DNA of 64,000 nucleotides from Neoceratodus forsteri (lineage: Eukaryota; Chordata; Ceratodontiformes; Ceratodontidae). Location of the stretch: NCBI GenBank assembly GCA_016271365.2, contig CM057451.1:367867501-367931500 (forward strand). The letters run 5' to 3'. The notes beneath the pieces were generated by a model that saw only the letters and a list, made by a program, of their open reading frames with translations, ran no database searches and had not been told where the DNA came from. The position numbers were made by a program, and so were the translations under genes. This document shows positions 56,593-64,000 of the stretch, piece after piece (positions within the stretch are counted from its first letter, which is position 1; every line of letters begins with the position of its first letter).

Positions 56593-56824
56593 ATGGGGGA
56601 GAATGGGTCTATTCCCAAGTCTCTGAATACTTACCAAAATATTATTACAACTAAATGTAAATTCCTAGCTTTAAATGCACGATCTTTAAACCAACTCAAA
56701 TTAGCAGAACTCGAAGCCAAATGTAAAACTTTAAATATAGGTGTGGTGGGAGTAATTGAAACTTGGTGGGATGCATCCTCAATTTGGTCCAGAGAAATTC
56801 CAGGCTATAAGTTATATAAGTTAT
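56593..56824 (+). pseudogene. LINE Z ORF2, AP-endonuclease N-terminus
   Basis: The start is MGENGSIPKS at 56593, in a strong context (aaacaATGg). The endonuclease begins FLALNARSLNQLKLAELEAK and VVGVIETWWDASSIW, carrying the catalytic Asn and Glu. It is cut after GYKLYKL by the CR1 at 56825. The frame so far is intact. Confidence 0.82.
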
Positions 56825-59290
56825 CCAGAGGATGGCAGACAAGGGTGAGGTAGTACTGGTTGGAGACTTCAATATTCCAGATGTGGACTGGAGCATCCCA
56901 GCAGCAGCATCAACTAGGAGTAGATTTATCCTGGACTCCCTTCAGGGTGCCTTCCTCAAGCAACTGGTCATGGAACCAACTCGGCAGAAGGCAATACTGG
57001 ACCTTGTGCTCACAAACAGGGACAGTGTGATGGGGGTAAGAGTGGGGAGCACCTGGGGAACAGTGACTACCAGTCACTGTGGTTTGAAATCACAGAAAGA
57101 GCAGAACCAAAACCACACAAAACACGATCCTGGATTTTAGGGGGCAAACTTTGGGAAAATGGGAGATACTTGAAAGAGGCATTAAGGGAATGGGGCAGGA
57201 ATCAGGGGTTGAGGAACAGTGGGAAGTATTTAAAATGGGGATTACAAGAGCAACAGAATTATGTATTAAGCAGGTTAGCAAGAGGAAAAGGAAGAGGAGA
57301 CCATTATGGTTTTCAAAGAGGTAGTAAAGAAAGTGAAAGCCAAAAAGACTGCATTCAGGCAATACAAAAGAGACACAGGCAGACAGGCGATAGGGAGAAG
57401 TACCAGGAGAAGCAAAGGGAGGCAGGGAGGTCAGTAAGGGAGCCAGCTCAGACAGAAGAACACATTGCAAAATCAGTGGGTAGAGGGACAAAACCTTTAC
57501 AGGTACATAAGTGAAAAAAAAAGGCAAAGGGAGGGATAGTGAGACCAAGGGGAGGATGGGGCTTGTGGAGGATGACAAGAGTAAAGCTGACATATTGAAC
57601 AGGTATTTCTGCCTGCTCTTTACTAAGGAAGAGGAGGGTAATGGGTCTGAATGGAGTACAAGGGGTGAGAATGGTGCAGAAATGGACACAAGTCCCTTTA
57701 CACGAGAAAGGGTCCTGAAGGAACTGGAAGTAATAAGAGTTGATAAAGCAATGGGGCCAGATGGGTGCACCCAGGGTCCTTAAAGAACTAAGAGAGGTGG
57801 TGGCTGAACCTCTTGCTATCCTGTTTAGCCAATCACTAGAAACGGAGGAGGCCCAAAGACTGGAGGATAGCAGATGTAGTCCTCTTATACAAAAGTGGGA
57901 ACAAAGAGGAAGGGGAATACAGACCAGTCAGCCTCACCTCGGTAGTGGGGAAGATCATGGAAGCACTACTGAAGGAGAGATTGGTGAACATCTGGTTGTC
58001 AATGGACTACAAGACCCAAGGCAGCATGGTTTTACCAGGGAAGGTCATGCAGACCAACCTCATTGAATTTTTGACTGGGTGACTAGGAGGTGGATCAGGG
58101 AGGGCAGTGGACATGGCCTATCTGGACTTCAGCAAGGTCTTTGACACTGTGCCACATAGAAGACTATTGCACAAACTGGGGAATATGGGTGTGGGCAGGA
58201 CAGTAGTGCGATTGGGTAGGTAACTGTGGCTGGGTGGCAGGACACAGAGGGTGGTGGTAATGGCTGTCACTCCACAGAGGAAGAGTGACCAGTGGGGTAC
58301 CACAGGATCAGTGCTGGGACCGGTACTATTCAATATCTTCATCAGTGACATTGCATGGGACCCAGAAGGCAGAATTTCACTGTTCGCTGATGACACAAAG
58401 CTCTGTAACAGAGTAGACACACCAGAGGTGTAGACAGAATGAGAAGGACCTGCAGAAACTTGAAGAATGGTCAGGGGTTTGGCAGTTGAAATTCAATGCA
58501 AGGAAGTGCAAGATAATGCATATAGGGACAAAACCCTGGCACAATATATCAGTTGGGGGTGAGGATATAGCATGCACCAAGCAGGAAAGGATCTCTGAGT
58601 TATCTCTAATGACCTCAAGGCAGGGAACGGTGTGACAAGGCAGCAGGTAAAGAATAGGATGCTGGGATGCATAGGCAGGGGCATCACCAGCAGGAAAAGG
58701 GAGGTCATAATTCCACTATACAAGACACTAGTGAGGCCGCATCTGGAGCACATCAGTAGTTCTGGAGACCTTACCATGAAGGACATAGACAGGGTAGAGG
58801 GTTCAGAGGAGGGCACCAAAGATGGTGCATGGATTGCATCACAAGTCCCATGAGGACAGGTTGAAGGCACTGAACATGTACTCCCTGGAGGAGAGGAGGG
58901 AGAGGGATATGATAGAGACATACAAGTATCTTACAGGGAGGAATAGGGGTGCAGGAGTGCACTATTTTTAGCGAAAAGATGTTCCAGGACTAGAGGGCAT
59001 GGGATGAAGTTGGATGGAGGACTATTCAGAGGAAACGTGAGGAAGAATTTTCACAGAACGGTGGGACAAGTGGAACACCCTGCCAGAGGAAGTGGTGGGG
59101 GCTGAAACAATCACGGGATTTAAGAATGCATGGGATAGACATAAAGGAATTGTGGAGATCAGGGGTAAGGGGCAACAGACTTCCTGGAAAACATAAACTG
59201 AACTTGCAAACTTAAATGGGCAGACTGGGTGGGCCATAGGCCCTTATCTGCCGACACTGTCTATGTATCTATGTGTCTATGTATCTATAT
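56825..59290 (+). mobile_element. CR1-type LINE (family B), 5'-truncated, copy 2
   Basis: Same family as 25965-29424, opposite strand. It begins inside the endonuclease domain (GDFNIPDVDW) and ends with cgacactgtctatgtatctatg-type tail repeats at 59256-59290. Insertion split LINE Z within its own endonuclease domain. Confidence 0.88.
56832..58920 (+). pseudogene. CR1 ORF2 (family B, copy 2), partial
   Basis: The endonuclease C-terminal half at 56832-57140 has VVLVGDFNIPDVDWSIP. RT segments at 57511-57783 hold DDKSKADILNRYFC and RVDKAMGPDG. The palm (58251-58433) has [11 protein letters not shown] and the catalytic [12 protein letters not shown]. 58632-58853 covers the end with RMLGCIGRGITSRKREVI. 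Frameshifts are numerous. It matches copy 1 block by block, so consensus building is possible. Confidence 0.85.
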
Positions 59291-59595
59291 CATAAAAACA
59301 GATTAGATAAGAAAGGCGGTGGAGTTTGTATGTACATATGAAATGATATTCCTTCTTTTGAAGTGTGTTCTCCCTTTCCTTTGGAAAGTATATGGGTTAA
59401 AATCTTATTGAAGGAGCAGTCCTATATAACTACTGGTAACATCTATCGACCTCCATCTGCAAATTCAGATTACACAACTGACATGTTTAAAGAAATTGCA
59501 CATTTTTCAGAATCTCAAGATACTGTAATATTTGGTGACTTTAACCTCCCTCATATTACCTGGGACTCATTCTCAGGACAGTCCTATGCTGAGAA
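59291..59595 (+). pseudogene. LINE Z ORF2, endonuclease C-terminal part
   Basis: This is a continuation right of the CR1: KKGGGVCMYI, ESIWVKILLKEQSYITTGNI, YRPPSANSDY and VIFGDFNLPHITWDS, with the DFN catalytic motif. One stop occurs shortly after VCMYI. DIRS G begins at 59596. Confidence 0.8.
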
Positions 59596-59634
59596 GAAAA
59601 AATTACTCACCTTAGTAATGTTGTTTCTTCTAAT

Positions 59635-59795
59635 GGAGTCTTGCTATATTATGACAGTAGCAGTTTGTCCCACCACTAGAACTGCTCCGGAGGTGAAATG
59701 GTTAATACCATTCCAAAATAGAACTTTGAGCACGAGCTCTAAGAAGCAGCTCTATCTGTGTAATTTCAAACCTGAACTGTCAGATCTTACAAGCA
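59635..59795 (-). repeat. Left inverted terminal repeat of DIRS G
   Basis: It corresponds in reverse complement to the right repeat of A (5031-5180): tagaactgctccggaggtga, accattccaaaatagaa, agcagctctatctgtg. The central hairpin is decayed here (ccaaaatagaactttg) although perfect in A. Confidence 0.82.
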
Positions 59796-60066
59796 AAAAC
59801 TCACTAAGGTCTGTGTGGAAGTGTAACCTACACTAGCCAAATGGCTACCTAAATATTAATAACCATTGCTGGTCCCAACACCAAGACTCAAGCCAGGGAC
59901 CAGAACTACTAACACCATTCTAACAACATGAGAATAAAACAACAGTATAATAAAACACACACCCAAACTCCCAAAAGGGAGAAACGCTAAAGGGCATAAA
60001 TAGTGCCCACACTAAGTTGCCCGCACCCCACCCAAGTAGAAGTTCTGAGAGGGGCAGGTTGGGGAG

Positions 60067-60175
60067 GTCATATATAGCAAGACTCCATTAGAAGAAACAA
60101 CATTACTAAGGTGAGTAATTTTTTTTCAAACAACATGAAGTCTTGCTATATTATGACAGTAGCAGACTACAGCAG
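60067..60175 (-). repeat. Internal complementary region of DIRS G
   Basis: 60067-60122 is complementary to the left end 59600-59660 (agcaagactccattagaaga, then ctaaggtgagtaatttttt). 60127-60175 is of the type complementary to the right end (caaacaacatgaagtcttgc). Confidence 0.88.
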
Positions 60176-61210
60176 TACTCTCCATGGAGGAGGGGCAGAA
60201 CCTACTTAGGAATAGGCTCTGAAGAACAGGCTGTGCCAAACCCATCCTCCTGGCCTGACATCCAGGGAGTAATGCTTGCAAAGTGTGTACCATTTTCCAA
60301 GTAGCAGCCTGGCAAATCTCTAATATAGGGATGTCTCTGCAGCAGCTGGAGACGTAGCTGTACCCCTGGTAGAATGAGCCTCAGCCAGAGGGGATCTCTG
60401 CCCAGTTTCTGATAACAAAATTGGATACAAGAGACAATCCACCTGGCAATTGATCTCTTAGTGGCAGGTTTGCCTTTCCCAACTTCACCATAGGTAAGGA
60501 AAAGTTGGAGGGATTTGAACCTGTGACCTTTGGTACGCTCTATATAGTAACTAAGAGCTTCTAACATCCAGGTTGTGCAACCTCCTCTCACCAGAAGAGG
60601 AGTGATCAGTGAAAAATACTGGAAGGGAGATAGATTGGTTAAGATTGAAATCTGAAACCACCTTAGGTAAAACTTCCTATTAGTCCTAAGGACTACCTTA
60701 TCCCAGTGGAAAGAAATAAAGTCAGTTTCCACTGACAAGGCTTGCAACTCACTTATGCGTCTAGCAGAAGTGATAGCCACCAGAAAAACAGTTTTCCAAG
60801 TTAGATACTTAAGCTCTACAGAAAACAGAGGTTCAAAAGGGGGTTGCATTAACTGGGCAATACAAACATTAAGGTCCCAGGCAGGGGCCGGTTCCCGAAA
60901 GGGTGGATTAGTATGGAGTAATCCCTTAAAAAACTTGGAAAACACAGGGTGAGTGGAAAGAGGGGATGACTTTCCTGCTGACACAAAAGCAGATACAGCT
61001 GCCAAATGGACTCTCAGGGTAGCTGGTCTGAGACCCAAGGAATTAAGATGGACCATGTAATCTAATACAATGGGCAAATCAGCAGATTCTGGGAAATATT
61101 TTTCAGCACACCAAATGGAAAACCTTTTCCATTTAGAACTATAAGTAGCTCTAGTGGAAGGCTTTCTGAAGCCTTTTAGATTTCAAGAACACCTTGAGAG
61201 AGGTGTAAAT
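60176..61210 (-). pseudogene. Tyrosine recombinase of DIRS G
   Basis: One 291-codon frame (60202-61077) covers much of the enzyme: VLDYMVHLNSLGLRPATLRV, KFFKGLLHTNPPFREPAPAW, SARRISELQALSVETDF with the first catalytic arginine, then YGEVGKGKPATKRSIARWIV. Thereafter the frame is shifted, so the HSTR and tyrosine boxes (60400-60250) are read out of frame as RLILPGVQ. It is the best preserved recombinase in the window. Confidence 0.87.
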
Positions 61211-63016
61211 CAGCAATTTCTAACTCCCTCAAGAGCCAGGCCTTGAGGTTGAGGGATTTGAGGTCCGATACCAAACCCTTCCCTGGGCACAAGTTAACAG
61301 GTTGTGAATCCTGGGAGGCAAATGGAAGATGGATTGTCAGTGACAGAAGGAGTGGTACCAGGGCTGCCTGGCCCAATCCGGGCAATCAGAATCACCCTGC
61401 AAGGCTGAGATCTGATTTTGACTAATACTTTGAATAGGAGAGGAAGGGAGGAAAGCATAAAGAAACTTCCCTCCCAATCCAGGAGAAGGGCATCCAGGGG
61501 GACTGAGCCCAACACTGGAGGCCTGCAACAGAACAGAGGAAGTTTGTGATTGTCTGGGGCTGCAAAAAGATCTATCTGAGGGGTGCCCCATCTGGCAAAG
61601 ACTATCCCCAGCACTTGAAGATCCAGGCACCATTCGTGATGGCCCTGGGAAATCCTGCTAAGAGCATCCGCTAGGACATTGTCCTTCCCTGGAAGATGAA
61701 CTGCTATGAGGGAAGTGTTCAGGGAATAGGCCAGAGACCACAACTTCATTGCCTCGGTGCACAAGGCTGAAGACCGAGTACCCCCCTGTTTGTTGATGTA
61801 CCACATTGTCGTGGTGTTGTCTGTTCTGACTTGTATCACCTTGTTGTGGAAAGATGCAGAAAATGCTTGAAGAGCTAAAAAGACAGCTCTGAGTTCCAGC
61901 AAATTGATGTGGAGCAGAGATTCCCAGGGGGACCACACTCCCTGAGTGGAAAGGTCGCCCATGTGGGCTCCCCAACCCAGAAGGGAAGCATCTGTAGTGA
62001 GAGTCAATTGTGAGCAGGGGAATGAAGGGACCTCAATCTTAAATTGCTCTGATGCTGCCACCACTGGAGGGCCTGGATCAAGGTTCGAGTCACTGGGACC
62101 AACCTGGAAAGGGGTCTCTTCTCTGAGACCAATAGGTTCTCAAGTGAAACTGAATGTCTCATCTGAAATCTTGCTCCCTGCACAACAGCTATGGATGCAG
62201 CCATGTGTCCCAGGAGCTGCAGAAAGTGTCTTGCTGGTCGAGAGACCTGCAGGGTGAAGGAGGAGGCCAGAGTCACTAAATTGGCCACCCTTTCTAAGTG
62301 AAGAAAAGCTTTGGCTAGCTTTGTGTCCAACTCTGCCCTATAAAGGTGAGTACCTGGACTGGTTCCAGAACCAACTTTGGTAGATTTAGCAGAAAGCCCA
62401 GGGAGGTGAGAAGCTACTGGGTAACTTGCAGGTGAGATTTTACCTGTTCTGGGGACTGGCCTACAATGAGCCAATCGTCTAGATAGGGAAAACAGCAATC
62501 TTTTGCCTCCTTAGTGAGCCACTGCCACTGCTAGACACTTTGTGAATACCCTTGGGGCAGAGGTAAGGCCAAGGGCATTGCTCTGAACTGGTAATGACCT
62601 GAAGGTAGTTTGAATCTGAGGTACTTTCGATGGGAGCTTCTGATTAGGACGTGGAAATAGGCATCCTTGAGGTCCAGGAAGGCTAACCAGTCCCCTGGCC
62701 TTAGGGAGGTAAAATCATTGCCAGAGTTACCATTTTGAACTTTGGTTTCAAAAGATGCTTGTTCAGATATCTGAGGTCTAATATGGGCCGCCATTCTCCT
62801 GTCTTTTTTGGGGTAAGGAAGTATCTGGAATACAGACCCCTGCCCTGGTGCAGGGGAGGAACCCTTTCCACTGCTCTGAGAGCCAACAGGGTTGAGACCT
62901 CTGCTTCCAGAGCAAAGGTCTCTGAAGCAATTGCAGGTAGAAAAAGTCTGGTTCTCAACTTGGGAAACTTTTTGAAGCTGAGAACCAGACCCTGGCTTAC
63001 TACTTCCAGGACCCAC
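61176..63016 (-). pseudogene. RT / RNase H / methylase-like polyprotein of DIRS G
   Basis: 62701-62958 has WRPILDLRYLNKHLLKPKFK. The palm region at 62531-62700 reads LDLKDAYFHVLIRSSHRKYL, followed by AMPL and a shift. Codons for YLDD are present at about 62467-62478 but out of frame with the surrounding protein. 61294-62064 is a long open frame with ASLLGWGAHMGDLSTQGVWS, LLELRAVFLALQAF, TTMWYINKQGG, KDNVLADALSRISQG and FARWGTPQIDLFAAPDNH, so RNase H and part of the methylase-like domain are intact. Confidence 0.88.
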
Positions 63017-63042
63017 TTGTCTGAGGTTAAAGAAGCCCAGTT

Positions 63043-64000
63043 CTAACTGAAGTAAGCCAGCCTGCCCCCCACCGGTAAAGGAGATGCCCTGGGCAATTTA
63101 TCAGGGTGCCTGCTTAGCAGGAGCTTTAGGCTGAGGGGAGCAGGCCTGCCCACCCCTCGTCCTGCCTCTGCTTTCTGAAGAAGCCCTCTGAGCATAGGCA
63201 GAGGAGGCCTGAGTCTGGTAAAAGGCTCAGGAAAAGGGCTCACCCCTACCCCTGGGGGTATGCCTCTGAGGAGTGGCTTGCCGCCTCCTTAGCTGGGCAC
63301 TTTTGTAAGTAGTCCCATATTCATCCATCTTTCATGTAATTCTCTGTCTGCTCCCCAAACAGAGAATTTCCCACCACAGGAAAATCCATAGCCTTAGTCT
63401 GGGTATCCTGTGACAGACTAGTACACCTGAGCCAGGCCAACCTACGAGAAGCTACAGATGTGGCCATGACCCTAGAGGAAACATCATTAACATCCACAGC
63501 AGCATGAAACTGTACATCAGCAGCCACCTGTTCTAGTTCGCTAGCCAGCTGGCCACGGGCTTGCTTGGCTAATTCCATAACAGTATCCCATCTAGATTTC
63601 TGATACCTAGCTACATAAGCCATATAATTTGCTTGCCTGAGTCCCAGAGAGGCTGCCATATACTGTTTTTTCGCCATGGCATCAATCTTCCTGGAATCCT
63701 TGTCAGGAGGATGTGAAGCCAGGGGGATATTAGCTTTATCACAGGCTGCAGCCTGAACTACCCCAACATGACTGCATTGTTGAGAAAGGAATTCTGTATC
63801 AGGACCTGACAATGTGTACCTTCTGTCCATCTTTTTATCTACAGGAGGCACAGATTAGGAGCTTTTAAAATTTTTATTGTTTGCTTTCCTAAAAGACTTA
63901 TGCAAAGGAATAGACAATCTCCTAGACTCGGAATATCCATCATTTCTACAAAATCAGGTCCTCTTGCTCATCCACAGCTTCTTCCAAGGGAAGCTGGAGG
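63043..64000 (-). pseudogene. gag-like gene of DIRS G, 3' part
   Basis: 63321-63851 is an open frame with DKKMDRRYTLSGPDTEFLSQ, KKQYMAASLGLRQANYMAYV and LFGEQTENYMKDG. The basic tail is shifted at 63043-63243. The N-terminal zinc-knuckle part is outside the window. Confidence 0.8.

Larger units (their letters stand above)
54420..59595 (+). mobile_element. CR1-group LINE 'Z', split by CR1 family B and by DIRS G
   Basis: On the plus strand: 5' region with a tandem repeat (54575-55262), intact ORF1 (55424-56587), and ORF2 start (56593) with the endonuclease domain. The endonuclease is interrupted by a CR1 at 56825-59290, continues at 59291-59595 and is then cut by DIRS G. The remaining ORF2 would lie beyond 64000 if G is simply nested. 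The 5' limit is approximate. Confidence 0.8.
59596..64000 (-). mobile_element. DIRS-type retrotransposon G (right end outside window)
   Basis: The left end gaaaaaattactcaccttag starts at 59596 inside LINE Z. It has the same subfamily sequence as A throughout (recombinase, RT and gag blocks align with few differences). The window ends inside its gag gene. The internal complementary region at 60067-60175 is clear. Confidence 0.92.

Noticed and set aside
1..64000. CRISPR array, bacterial operon or phage
   Set aside because: No regularly spaced repeats with spacers, no ribosome binding sites or dense gene order; the recombinase genes belong to eukaryotic DIRS retrotransposons.

Overview
This window contains no host gene that I can recognise. 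It is a dense, multiply nested pile of transposable elements from a vertebrate nuclear genome. Long DIRS-type (tyrosine-recombinase) retrotransposons dominate, with CR1- and L2-like LINEs, L1-type ORF1 units, hAT-type DNA elements and a Penelope-like candidate. Abundant DIRS together with CR1, L2 and hAT suggests a large-genome amphibian (caecilian or salamander); a turtle is less likely. That assignment is inference, because no single-copy gene anchors it.

Layout. 1-5198 is DIRS element A, inserted in DIRS element B (right part 5199-9499). 9500-11785 is anonymous sequence. 11786-14345 is a hAT inside which a second hAT (12123-14322) sits; each has a perfect 8-bp target duplication. 14975-36300 is one nested stack. 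An L1-type, ORF1-only unit is split by DIRS element C (16182-35510). C is itself split by a CR1 (19125-24430), by an 8.1-kb composite insertion with a perfect 14-bp duplication (25661-33786, holding a second CR1 and an L2-like LINE between or beside inverted arms with hammerhead-ribozyme-like cores), and by a 191-bp TIR element. 36301-38080 is mostly anonymous. 38081-49586 is DIRS element E, of a distinct GC-rich family, split by full-length DIRS element D (40928-46565). 50072-54107 is truncated DIRS element F with an L1-type ORF1-only insertion. 54420-59595 is a CR1-group LINE ('Z') with tandem 5' repeats and an intact ORF1, split by a 5'-truncated CR1. 59596-64000 is DIRS element G, cut by the window edge and of the same subfamily as A.

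All seven DIRS elements lie on the minus strand with the order gag, then RT/RNase H/methylase-like, then tyrosine recombinase. Inverted terminal repeats and internal complementary regions are visible directly. Almost every coding region carries frameshifts or stops. The clear exception is LINE-Z ORF1, which is open for 387 codons. Empty sites can be read off for two DIRS insertions (C in the L1 ORF1, D in E). Both joined without a target duplication, sharing only 2-3 bases at the crossover, as expected for recombinase-mediated integration.
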